DNA of 64,000 nt, taken from the NCBI RefSeq assembly GCF_964204645.1, contig NC_134036.1, positions 124,001-188,000 on the forward strand, read 5' to 3'. Below, in pieces: positions 34,701 through 46,140 of the stretch. The notes under the pieces were generated by a model. That model made no database searches, had not been told where the DNA came from, and saw nothing but the letters and a program-made list of their open reading frames with translations. The stretch comes from Tubulanus polymorphus (lineage: Eukaryota > Nemertea > Palaeonemertea > Tubulaniformes > Tubulanidae). Position 1 is the first letter of the stretch. The number at the start of each line of letters is the position of its first letter. A program made the translations under genes and the position numbers.

Positions 34701-35453
34701 TAATTGTTATAATTAGCTCCAAACTGTTTGGGGTAGCTCTAGACTGTGGGAGGGCTCCATACTGTGTTGGGGGGGCTCCAGACTGTTGGGTGACTCCATA
34801 CAGTAATGAATGGTTTAATTGTTATAATTATAGAGGAATATACACGATTGGAACTAGAGAAGAAACGTTCACGAGTAACGAAACAAGTTTATCGCGGCCC
34901 GGTCATCCGTTATAACTCAACAACAATGCCTCTAATCGAACAGTTACCTAGCAACGAACCGGAAATCAACGTCGACGCTTTAAGTCCTACGTGAGTGTAA
35001 TTAAATGTGGTCGGCAACGACAACAAAGTGAGATATATCTAATTAACGTAATATAACGTCTAATTTATATTTTCTAGAGAACCGATAAAAGAGATTCCAT
35101 TCTCTACCGAACAGACGACGGAGCAGACGCAGCCGGGACAAACGGAGAAAACAAAGTTACCTCCGACCACCGCAAAATGTTCTCGAACTTTTATCACATT
35201 TACCGATGACAAAACGTTCGCGGAAGTTTTCCATCACAAGAAATCTCGTCCCCCGCCGAGACAATACTGTCCGGTTACTAGGTTACCGGCGAAATATTTC
35301 GACCCGATTACGTTGACTCCTTACGCGACGGCGCAGGCTTTTAAAGCCATCAGAGACACCTACTGGCAACACGTGAAATCACAAAATGAGAAAAAAACTA
35401 AACAGAAACAATCATCGCAACCGGCATCCCCCGTTACAGCTGCTGTATCCTAG
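31715..35453 (+). CDS. VPS72: VPS72/YL1, H2A.Z chaperone subunit of SRCAP/SWR1 and TIP60 complexes
   Basis: Exons 31715-31894, 32018-32264, 32346-32540, 34834-34990 and 35078-35453 give 384 residues with all phases consistent. The N-terminal YL1 domain includes RLLEAEDEDDFYKTTYGGF, then a long acidic stretch (DVDSDFDIDE) that in the family binds H2A.Z-H2B, a basic patch (RPKRRKRG) and the TKAYKEP motif. The middle has LTQDELLAEALITEQQNMKSLEEYTRLE. The C-terminal YL1-C domain has CSRTFITFTDD, CPVTRLPAKYFDPIT and PYATAQAFKAIRDTYW. Length is close to that of vertebrate YL1. The protein loads H2A.Z in the nucleus. Start: ATG at 31,715 gives a Ser/Glu-rich leader before the conserved block. Intron 3 (2,293 nt) is almost wholly minisatellite. 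An AATAAA is at 35,555-35,560. Confidence 0.96.
32548..34560 (+). repeat. 73-bp minisatellite filling VPS72 intron 3
   Basis: About 27-28 head-to-tail copies of a unit of about 73 bp (variants of 70-72) contain GGGAACAGGGAGAGAATAT, a C run, and CTCGTTCTATGAATTATTGA. Variation is limited to GAGG/GATG, C-run length and loss of CTT, so the array is young or homogenised. It begins about 8 nt after the exon 3 donor. The ORFs it gives on either strand are artefacts. The repeat is long and has no unique spacers, so it is not CRISPR-like. Confidence 0.96.
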
Positions 35454-36053
35454 ACAACCGCTGTCCCCGGTTACAGCTGCAATATCCTAGACAACCAGCT
35501 GCAGATACTGTCTCCTCCCATCAACTGTCATCTGTATATCATTTTTCATTGATAAATAAAATTGTTTGATAAAAATTACAGGTTGTGATGCATTTATTTA
35601 TTATTAGGTTGTTCTGAAGTGTTTTGAGACTGTGTGGGCCCCGGCCCTCCTCGACCAGACAGACTAACTGTGAATATAATTGCCCTCCTCGACCAGACAG
35701 ACTAACTGTGAATATAATTTGAGACGTTTTAAGTCAGTTTGAAGATCAATTTGACACTAATGTTTGCACTATTTCTAGATAAATCATTTTCTATTCTATT
35801 AACTTAATGAGTGGTGACTAATGACTAGTATTTGCATTAGTTTATTTTAGGGCCGCCGATGTGATCAAGTTGATTAGTGAAACCGTCACTCAAAACTCGT
35901 ATATTACAAAATGAAAATCATTTCTATCAAAAACTGGATTGTAAAGTCTTTATTAATTAAAAAGATCATCTCATTATATAAAGTATTAGCGTTGGATGAC
36001 GATTGAAACAATATTAGCCCGCTACAGAAAAAATAGCGAGAGCTCCATGTCGA
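35454..36053. other. VPS72 3' flank
   Basis: This holds the 3' UTR and downstream sequence. A direct repeat of about 46 bp (CCCTCCTCGACCAGACAGAC…) occurs twice at about 35,645-35,718. I see no other gene. Confidence 0.5.
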
Positions 36054-36680
36054 CCGTCTAGTGCTGCCCCTATGTATGACGGTAGCGGGGAAAATGCGAA
36101 CTAATATAATACTCGCTTCCCAGAGTCTTCGAACGGCCGTAGTGGACGAACTAATTACCGATTTGCGGGCCGGATTCCGAGGGAATTCTCAAATTCTGAA
36201 AACAGTTCTTAAACGTTTGAACCAAACAATTTTTCTATAAAAGAATTAACCTTAAAAGAGTAGATTTGAATCGGGATATTTCTAGTATCGTCTTGCAGCG
36301 AGCGACAGGTGTTTGTTTGTTCCCTGATTATTTGCGCGCAATTAAAATATATCGAAGAAAAAGTAAGGAGATTTTGTCAATTCAAATGATAAATGATCAT
36401 TTAAATATGTAAACGAATAATTTATTCTGTATATAAATACTAATTAACTGATAAGTAAGTGAATTTTAGCTAAAAAATTGAATATAGTTACCTTAGAATT
36501 AAGGAAATATCATACAAAATTCAGAACATATTCATAGTATCATATTTAATCAGAATTAGGCACCATGCTGGTCCGTATTGTGCGTAATAAGGAAATTTAT
36601 ATTCCGGCGGTAAATATGCGCCGCTATTTTAGTTCACAGAAATCCCGCTATCGTTATTCATAGGGGCAGCACTGTACGGT
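36054..36680. mobile_element. Non-autonomous DNA transposon with long terminal inverted repeats, copy A
   Basis: A left end CCGTCTAGTGCTGCCCCTAT and a right end whose reverse complement is CCGTACAGTGCTGCCCCTAT bound about 630 bp. Similarity continues inward past TAGCGGG to GTGAACTAA, giving TIRs of about 60 bp. The interior holds a decayed short ORF (with NRDISS and the WQRATG-type core in sister copies) that I do not recognise. Sister copies are at 56,866-57,490 and 60,140-60,755. No transposase is visible. Confidence 0.75.
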
Positions 36681-36707
36681 TAAGATTTAGCTTTAACTCG
36701 CTATCGT

Positions 36708-36919
36708 ACTGTGGCATGCGAGTAATACGGATATTTTTCTTAGCCGAATTTCGTGTATTATTTAACACGATTTAGTTGTGTATGAATATATCAATTAACT
36801 CTTTAGCTTAATCTAAGAGAACCTTGATTTTAAAACGATTTTCAAGCCATTGTTGATGAAACTATTTTTACAGCGGAATGTATTACCATCTGGTAAAGCG
36901 GCAGACTCACATGCCACAG
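36708..36919. mobile_element. Small inverted-repeat element next to copy A
   Basis: Ends ACTGTGGCATGCGAGT and ACTCACATGCCACAG are inverted repeats about 210 bp apart. The pair recurs just after each related copy (57,518-57,729; 60,783-60,994; 61,556-61,761), so the two elements travel together as one repeated block. Confidence 0.6.
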
Positions 36920-37669
36920 GAAGAATTTCAAGCAAATTTAATTTTATTCTCCAAAATTGTGCATTCAACCACCTCTACCATCAAAGTTGCAGCACATGAA
37001 CACTTTAACATCCCGTTTAGGTCGACCCTTCTTGGTCAGGGTTAAAATCAAACTCTCCCCTAATGAAACCAACTACAAATTTGCGCCAATAACTGGAAAA
37101 ATCTGTGTAAAGACGAAACCAGTTTAATACAACTTTATTGCACTTTTTGTCCACAAGATTGAGATTCCACTGGAACCAGAAAAAAAATTCAGTAACAACC
37201 ACTACAAAATTATATGAATAATTTATTGAGAAATTTATTGATTTATTGCATTAAAAAATGTATCATGCATCAGAGTTAAATATCAAACTAAATAGTCTTG
37301 CATAAAGCGAACATGTGATCAACTCAATCAACGCAATGAACTGACTGAACTAACCCAGGAATCGAAACCTGAAATCAGACATCGGATTTACAACATCAGA
37401 CAACAGTTTTATGATGCATTCAGACAGAAATGAAATCATTCTCTGACTTTATAATGGAATTTTCTGATCCTAAACTCAGATTTTTTGCTTAGCAAGTATA
37501 AATTTAGCCAGTCTCAGTTTGAGTAAGACAAGGTTTACTGTTTTTGAGTTAAAAGCCGACAATTCCTTGCACCGTCGTGTAGAAATAAAACTTGAAATTA
37601 ATTTCTTTCCAAAATATGGAGTGAGTGATGTTTTAGGAGTGTTTTAAATCTAGAGAAATCGAGACTTAC

Positions 37670-37754
37670 CTAAACGGAAAGAATTGATCGTCCATGTTTC
37701 CTCAACCTAAAGAGCCATGTTTATTTCTACCCCACACGTACAGATCATTGTTAT
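37670..37754 (-). pseudogene. Broken RCC1-repeat exon, copy A
   Basis: This is homologous to the intact exons at 58,435-58,520 and 62,461-62,546 (NNDLYVWGRNKHGSLGLGN). Here the Leu codon in GLG is TGA, and one base is missing before the donor, shifting the frame. Acceptor (TTGTAG) and donor (GTAAGT) remain. Confidence 0.75.
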
Positions 37755-38274
37755 CTACAATATAATAACACTGTAAACATTGTAACATCATTCTAGACAC
37801 TAAGCTAGGGATTGATAGAGAGAGGGAGCAGGGTTTATGTATAGAGGGAGTAGGATCAGGGAGTTTCACAGAGTAACTAGGCTTAAGAATAGAGATAGTG
37901 TGTCTCAGAAATCCCTATCCCTATGAACTAGCATGTCTCCAGCCTCGATTGCCTACGTACCTATTGATAACTATTAAAATGAGACATCAATTTCTAGCAT
38001 TTTTTCCACGGCTCGGCTCACGGCTCTACTTGGTTCATCTTGGTTTATCTGGTTCGTCCTGGTTTATCTGGGTTCATCTTGGTTTATCTGGGTTCGTCAT
38101 GGTTCATCTTGCACCATCTGCTCCACTGCATCAATGTCTGTATAATGTTGAAATCAATTCTCTACTGATTGTAGGTAAAGGGGGAATCAGTGACCACCAT
38201 AACATCCATCAATAGTTCCACCATATTGATGACAAACATCCTAAAAAATATACATTAAGTTTATAAATGTGAGT

Positions 38275-39240
38275 TATGTTAGAGTTAAGTCTAGTAACCG
38301 GTGTATCAGAGAAATGGCAATCTAAAGTACCCCTCAAAATGAGGGTTAGGGGTCAAATATTTTTTGTCTCCGATTTCGATGAAATTTAGTGTAGACATGT
38401 ATTCTGGGGTGCTGATCACAAATCTGAAAGAATTTTTAGGATCCGAGGCCCCAAAAATGAGAAATTCGAATTCTTAAGGGTACCCCCTAAATTTTCAAAA
38501 GGCCCTGGACCCCAGAGTTTTCGAGATATTCGAAATCTGATTGCAGATTTCGAATCAGCACCCCTGAAAATAGTAAGGACTAAAATTTTAAGCAAATCGA
38601 AGAGATTCGATTTTTTGGCAAAAAACGGCAAAAATCTAAGGTCCAGGAGTTTTTTTTCGGCGAAAAATTTTTTTTCTCTGATTCCTTCCAAACTTGGTAG
38701 GAAGATGTATTCCGAGGTGTAGATTCCGGATCTGTAATCAGATTTTGAATCGGAATTCATCTTCATTGGCAAATAAGGGTTTTAATGCCCAAAATATGCA
38801 CCCCAAAAATGGGGTACAAAGTCAAATTTTTTTTTTGGCCCAATGTTAACTAAATTTTCTAGAGACATGTTTTTTGGGGTGCTGATCACGAAAATGAAGT
38901 TAGTTTTTGGATCCGAGGCCCAAAAAATGAGAAATTCAAATTTTTTGGGGGGACCCCCTAGATTTTCAAAAGGCCTTGGACCCCAGATCTTTCGAGATAT
39001 TTAAAATCTGATTGCAGATTTGCAATCCGCATCCCTGCAAAATAGTAAGGACTAAAATTTCAAGCAAATCGAAGGGATTCGATTTTTTCGCCAAAAATTG
39101 CAAAAATCTAAGAAAATTAGTTTTTTGGATTGAAGTGCCAAACAAGAGAAATCCAGGATTTTATGCTTTTAGCCCCTTCAAATTGACCTGTTGATGTCTT
39201 TTTTACAGCTGATATCAAATATTAAATCAATTTTTAGATA
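38275..39240. repeat. AT-rich dispersed repeat with internal duplication, copy A
   Basis: Two related halves of about 430 bp share AAAATGAGGGTTAGGGGTCA-like or GGGGTACAAAGTCAA starts, then TTTGGGGTGCTGATCAC, GGATCCGAGGCCC, and CAGAGTTTTCGAGATAT. Other copies are at 54,540-55,340, 58,975-59,300 and 63,010-64,000. No coding potential. The class of element is unknown. Confidence 0.75.
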
Positions 39241-40549
39241 GAAATTGATCAATTAACTAAAAACCCATTAATTCTAGTAACTATCACATGGTTTCAGACA
39301 TCTACAAACATCTCTTTTCTCAAGAAGAAATTCAGTTATAACCATGAACACATTTACTCAATGTATTAATGCTCGTATCTGTATCAAATACAATCAATGA
39401 AGCTAATAATTCCTAGTCACATTTTGTAAATTAAATTAATATTCAATTGTTGATGACCTATTGATTTGTGTTTAAAGTCATAATTCAGTCAGAAGAATTT
39501 GAGTCTAGCTCAGTCTCAGTTAGTGCACTATCGCAGTAAATTTACCCGAATTAACTTCGTTTATAATTACAGGGGTTTTCAAAGATGTCACCAGTTGGAA
39601 TTAAATTGATAATTTGTGTAGTTGTATTTTACACAAATTACAATATTTATAAATGTGGGTATGTACAAGAAATAAGATTTTTTATCGTTTTCACTTTGGC
39701 CTTTAACTACTTTTTCAGTTTATCAGACTAACTAAAATTTGAGTCAATCAGTTAATAATTAATTAATAGTTGTCCGCTCTCTTCTGACCCGCCACAAAAC
39801 ACTCAATGCTGTACAGTTTCTTGTGCGTGGTAACAACAATTATTAAATAATTAACTAGTATTTGTGACTGAATTGAATTGGTCACTTCAAGGCGATATTT
39901 GGATTTATTTTGAGTAATTCGGCGAAAATATTCACTGAAATCGATCTATTTACTCGACTTCTAGATAATATCGTTCATATCTCTTCTTTAAACATCTAAA
40001 TCGCTCCGAAATCAGCATTTATAACGAATAAATTCGGTAAAAACGGCAAGAAATAAAACCGCGGAAGTTCCACATAATCTACGTGTCGCGCGTCTAGAAA
40101 CCTCGCATACCTAGGCTAGTAAGACCGTATTGTGCTGCCCTCACTGACTGCGGAGATCAGGTGAACTAATTACCAAACGACATACAAATTACTTCGATCT
40201 GATTCTGTTATTCTTTTAGTTTATTTTCAATCCCATTTCATATGAAATAAAAACAGTATAGAGATGTTAGACAAAATTTCACTCCGATATTACATTGTAC
40301 TGTACGGTGCTGCCACTAATTCTGAGTTGGCGGCTACCTCGCATACCGATGTCGCCTAAGTGCAAGTTTACCGTATGGTGCTGCCCTCGCTCACAGCGGT
40401 GATTGGTAACACTATCTGAAAAATAGTGATATAGCCTTTTTACCGTACAGTGCTGCCGCCACTATATCGACGGTGAACAGAAACACTATCAGCTTTTCCA
40501 GACTTATTCTAACATGTCTAATAAAACTCGAAATGGTCTCATAAACATA
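39241..40549. other. Spacer up to the duplication breakpoint, with TIR-like motifs
   Basis: There is no gene. From about 40,120 to 40,460 four motifs of the type ACCGTAC(A/G)GTGCTGCC occur (near 40,123, 40,308, 40,370 and 40,441). Each resembles the terminus of the 36,054-36,680 element. The cluster ends about 100 bp before homology to the left arm begins. Confidence 0.55.
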
Positions 40550-40613
40550 AACAAGAAGGGCTCATTGAATCTCAGGAGATCGGAGAATATCGATTTAAAG
40601 TAAGTTCCAATCG

Positions 40614-41059
40614 TATCAACCCTTTCAGTGCGGTGTATAAATCTGTGTTTGACTTTGCTAGTAGGCCTACGTACTACTACACCGCGTCGTGGTGTATTGA
40701 TGTAACTAACTATTAGTTTTCATGCCTATTTAAGGATGGCAGCATATTCAAATATTACTAACTAACAATACACTGCACTGTGGTGTAGATGCACTAAAGC
40801 TCTTTCAGTTAAATATCAACTCTTTCAGTGCGTTTTTACACCGCAGTGCAGAGTATAAACATCGCAGTGTATTGATGTAGTTATTAGTAATTAAGGTTCC
40901 TCTCTATTGAAGTTTGGTAGCACCTGTCAAACAGTGAAATATTAATAAGTAACAATACATCGCATTGCGGTGTTGATGCACTAAAGTGGTATTGAACACA
41001 CTGGTCAGGGTCAAATTTTCAAATATCTTTCGAGTAGTCAGCACTGAAAGGGGTTAAAC
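40614..41059. mobile_element. piggyBac-like non-autonomous element (right)
   Basis: This is the counterpart of 9,781-10,224. Its ends are better preserved: AACCCTTTCAGTGC at one side and GCACTGAAAGGGGTTAA at the other, with TTAA next to the terminal Cs. The internal palindromic units are also present. Confidence 0.6.
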
Positions 41060-42573
41060 TTATGTTATCTGAACTGTCATTATAACTTACAAATGAAATG
41101 TCTTTGCGAACTATTTTCAGTGTTATCATTGTCAGATAATGTTGTACAACAATATAAAAGTAATGATCCACATGCGAGCGCATATCGAGAGTGAGAAATA
41201 ACAGAATATCGATTTGAATGATCTAACTCAATGTAAACATTGTTTCCGTCAATTCGATACTCCGTTTGAGATGCAAACTCACATCGAAAAGGTTTGTTAA
41301 CTCTTTATTTCAATCCCAGAATAGATGTCACCATCCATTAGCAATATGCCTATCAGTATTTCTAAAGAAGCATAAAATACAAATAGTATACTCTTTATGT
41401 GTTCCTGGTACGGTATTTCATATTTACTTTGATCAATTTTCTCTATATTTGGTTCATGCATTCACCTACCCTCTAAACACCTCTGTATTCACAAAAACTG
41501 GCCCAATCAAAATCAAGATGTCCGACTGGTGGTCATTTTTGTTCCCCCAAAACATTGATTTTATAGGATGACGCTTCGACCGAGTGGGCATGGTGCACCT
41601 CGACCCCGCTAACTCCCTATTCATTGAGGAGTTTCTGTTTTTGAGTAACATAATGGGTACTCATTCAGTATTTCTCTATTCGTTTAACACATTACAGGTC
41701 CATCAGAGTAATAGTTGTGTACTCGTTTGTCGTATTTGCGAGAAAGATCACACGACTCATCGAACGTTATCGGCTCACATGAGAACCGTTCATAAACCGT
41801 GTGAAATGCCATACGTCTGCCAACTGTGTTCATTCAGGTCATCGCTTTACGACGATATCATCGACCATTTCAACAAGGTAAATTCAACAACTGACTTCAG
41901 TATCTCCTCTTGTGCATAAAAACAAATCTGCAAGAATTTCAGAATTGTAAAAACAAATCTGCAAGAATTTCAGAATTCTAAAAAACAAATCTGCAAGAAT
42001 TTCAGAGTTTCATTCTTGTTGGCTAAAGTTGATCGGTACAAATTAGTTACTTTCTAGTATAGATTTATATCATAAACTGGCAAATGGTTTCTCTTATATA
42101 TTTGATGTTATGCTAAAATTTTCGAATGGCCGTTACTACAAACCCACCACACTTGCCTTGAATGAAACAGGGTTTTGATTTTGAATTCGGGAATCAGTAC
42201 AGATGGGATGGAACGGTTGGTTTTGAGTTTCATTAAGTGATTTGACTGTACAGTCAAATCTTTACGTAGAACTTTGTGGTTAACAACTCAGTTGCTCATG
42301 AAATATTGTTAATTCATTTCAGAAACATGATAAAACCCGACATGTTTTATGTTTCTATTGTTTGAAAGTGTTTAAAGTTTCTCTGTCGTCGCGTCACGGC
42401 TGGGGTTTAACTCAGAGTTTCTATCAACATTTACAATGACATCAAACTCACTCGACGTGTCGTAAATGTACAGCGTGTAAACTAGTGTTCGTTACGAAAA
42501 ACGATTTGAAATTCCATAAATCGACGCATCACGCTACAAACCGGCGCACTGATACCGGTAGAAACTGTAAGTA

Positions 42574-42856
42574 TCTCTCCCTCTCTCGTCTCCCTCTCTC
42601 TCTCCCCCTCTCCCTCTCTCCCCCTCCTCCCTCTTACTCTCCCCCTCCTCCCTCTTACTCTCTCCCCCTCTCTTTCTCTTTCGTATCATATAACAAACCG
42701 GCGCACTGATACTGGTAGAAACTGTATCTCTCTCCCCTTCTCCCCCTCTCTCTCCCTCTCTCCCCCTCTCTCTCCCTCTCCCCCTCTCTCTCCCCCTCTC
42801 CCCCTCTCTCCCCCTCTCTCCCCCTCTCCCTCTCTCCCCCTCTTCCTCTCTCCTTG
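42574..42856 (+). repeat. CT-rich tract with duplicated exon end
   Basis: This is a CTCTCCC-type array following the exon 11 donor of the truncated gene. It is interrupted at about 42,690-42,727 by a second copy of the last 30-odd bases of exon 11 (AAACCGGCGCACTGATAC…), which has lost the GTAAGT donor. Confidence 0.85.
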
Positions 42857-43704
42857 TATCCTTGGCTTAATTACAAAAACTATAACATAGTTTGTAGCAA
42901 GTTGCTACTCCTTGAAAAAGTTAAGGCCCTGGAACCGGTTCCAAAGTCAGGGCTTAGATTTAAGACCGGTCTAAGACCAACTATGGAACCAGCTTAACAC
43001 GATATCTCAGACAAACAGGGTCCATCAGGTCTAACTGAAGTCTTGAATGGATTATTGGATTAGAGTATAAAGTTGGACGAGGTTTATTGTAGTTTGAATT
43101 CAAAAGGATGTAACTTGAGAAGAAACAACTTTCAAATGTTCAAACTATGAATATTATTGAATAAAGCGTATGATTCTGATTTTACAGGTATTTCAAACAC
43201 AGGGAAAACTACATCGAACGAACAAGTAATGATCCAACTAGGTGGCGGTAAAGGTCGAGTTGGAACGAGTCATATTGAATCACTGAATGTACCTCAACAC
43301 TCTAAAGTGCAGGAAATGTCGTCTGTGAAGATTGTAGAACCAGTCAGTCATCTACGCTGTGTCGAATGTACCAAAGTGATGTCGTCCAGAGGACATTATA
43401 AGTGAGTAGTAATTAGACTGCTCCTGCTCCCTGGACGAAATATCCGTTTTTCAGCATCTTCATTCAGTCTGCAGAATTTCCTCGCTGCTTTGCTCGGTGA
43501 ATTAATTAGTGGTCCTGTCGGTTACAAGTGGCGACCACCCCTTTAAATTTTTACATCTATCCCTATGAAATTCAGCCACCCCTTAAAAAATATCTGCTGC
43601 CCTCTACCAGAGTACGATTTCAATATTCTATCAATGCTGATAATTGCTATGAAATATATCGAGCTAATGTGAAAAATAGAAAATAACACCAAAATTAAGT
43701 TTCT

Positions 43705-43813
43705 GGGTCCGGTTCCACAGTTCCGAGTTAAGATTTAACTCTGAGTTAACTCATTGAAAATGAACCATCTTTAACTCAGAGTTAACTCTAACTCACAACT
43801 GTGGAACTGGGTC
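43705..43813. mobile_element. Fold-back MITE present only in right arm
   Basis: A hairpin of about 110 bp has ends GGTCCGGTTCCACAGTT and AACTGTGGAACTGGGTCC. Most of its length is self-complementary (internal TTAACTCTGAGTTAACTC). It splits a sequence that is continuous in the left arm (TTTCTG/TATTTT at about 7,333), so it inserted after the duplication. Related termini recur elsewhere in the window. Confidence 0.85.
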
Positions 43814-45570
43814 CTGTATTTTTTTGTAGATTGAAAGCCTTGCCAGTTCAGGAGCCATGATGTCATACACTTAACAATAAATGCTGTGCCTTTAAAATCC
43901 CAGCATATTTTTCACAAGAATCCTCTATTTTCAATGACAGAATAAATGCAGTAAAGTTAATGTTCTGATTTGTAGGAAATACATACAATGTTCATTGTGT
44001 CGGTTTGCGACGTGTTGTTCTAACTCTTACTTGTCGCACATGTTGAAATATCACGCCGGTTACGGTACCCTCGATATTCCTCTCAAACATCAGCAACCCG
44101 AATTCATGTTCTGCTCGTGCGGTTTTCGTAGTCGCTACGGTAACACGCTCGGTAAGTTTATCACTCTCTATTGTTGCGATGTTTATTGTTAGTTGTTTCT
44201 CTGATTCGCTGATTCTGTTATATTATTTTACAGCTCATCATTTAGTATTTTGTAATAAGTTCTCGTGCTATAAAACTCGTCCAGCTCCGCGTTGCGTAGA
44301 GGTGTTTGAAACTGAGAGTCCTGATACGTGTGATACCGCCAGTGAGTATAAATCTGTATAATCAATTACCTGTTTGTGGCTGCAGTTGCTGAAAAATTGT
44401 TTAGATATAACCGGTGGATAAATACCATGGTCCAGTTCCACAGTTCTGTGTTAAGATATGACTCCTGATGTACCCCCTGCTCCCCCCAACCTGCAGCCCC
44501 TGATTTACCCCCCGCCCTGCAGCCCCTGATGTACCCCTGCGGCTCCAGACATGTTTTCTGATTTCTATCTATCAGTTTGTTTTCTGACATTCTATTTATA
44601 GACACTGATGAAGTTCCACAAACGATTTTTACTGCTTTGGGTTTAAAACGAAAACGATCTAATGAAGGTAAATACTGTTTATAGCATTAGAGATCATGGG
44701 TCCCAGTGGGTTCACTCTCTCCCGGGAGATGGGTTCTATCTGAGAGGGGAGTTCACAGTTCAATGTGTAATGTTTCTGTTGGTTTTTCAGAACCAATCGC
44801 CGATGATCCTGACCATATATGTCGTACAATTGTAAGCAGTATTGTCAACGAAGTTGTTCCTTTAGAAATCATTGAAATACCTGATTGCGATCGCGGTAAG
44901 TTCAATTCATGCATCCCTTCCTTCCTATACACAGTAGATAGTAGTTAGGTTATAGTATCAAGTGGTAGAATATAATTCTAATCGTGTGTTTGTTTTTCAA
45001 ACACAGATGGCGGTAAAGACAATGCTGGAACTGTATCGCTCAAAGGTGTCGAAAACGAGAATATTCGTCGCTCGGACGACAATTTAGAAACGCATAATAA
45101 CAAACCGGATATCGGCACAGTTACTTTGAAAGCGGAAATAAACGATGAACTCGTAAAATTAGAACTCGTACCGAATCAGTTGGTCGACGCCGCAGTTGAC
45201 CCCGCTAAAATAGACATTCTATCTAATGTCATAACTCTTAAAAATGAGAATGCTGAACTGCAAAATGATACGATCAGTTCACAAATTGCGGTCGTTGTTA
45301 AAACTGAAGTTGATTCTGATTTAGTTAAAACAAACGAGGCAGAAATTGATAAAACGATGAATTCAATGGAACAATCGGAGAACATTTCTCAGGGAAATGA
45401 TGTAGTAATTACTGATACACATAATGATCAGATCTCGATACCAACCGGTCATAATCAGATAGAAACTGAGTCTAATGTGAATTTGATAAAAGTTGAAGGG
45501 ACGTGTGATGATCTGGCGAGTACTTATGAGGCAAATGACAATAAGGTAGACACAGTTGAGGTAAAGGAGG

Positions 45571-46140
45571 AAAGGCCAGACACTGATGAGGTAAATGAGG
45601 AAAGGCCAGACACTAATGAGGTAAATGAGGAAAGGCCAGACACTAATGAGGTAAATGAGGAAAGGCCAGACACTGATGAGGTAAATGAGGAAAGGCCAGA
45701 CACTGATGAGGTAAATGAGGAAAGGCCAGACACTGATGAGGTAAATGAGGAAAGGCCAGACACTGATGAGGTAAATGAGGAAAGGCCAGACACTAATGAG
45801 GTAAATGAGGAAAGGCCAGACACTGATGAGGTTAATGAGGAAAGGCCAGACACTAATGAGGTAAAGGAGGAAAGGCCAGACACTGATGAGGTAAAGGAGG
45901 AAAGGCCAGACACTGATGAGGTAAATGAGGAAAGGCCAGACACTGATGAGGTAAATGAGGAAAGGCCAGACACTGATGAGGTAAATGAGGAAAGGCCAGA
46001 CACTAATGAGGTAAATGAGGAAAGGCCAGACACTGATGAGGTAAATGAGGAAAGGCCAGACACTGATGAGGTAAATGAGGAAAGGCCAGACACTGATGAG
46101 GTTAATGAGGAAAGGCCAGAAATGGATGATGTAATCGAGG
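45571..46140 (+). repeat. Coding 30-bp minisatellite, right copy
   Basis: Nineteen 30-bp units encode the same acidic decapeptide as in the left gene, with more Asn variants. The count differs by two from the left array (21), exactly explaining the 60-nt difference in exon length. Confidence 0.93.
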
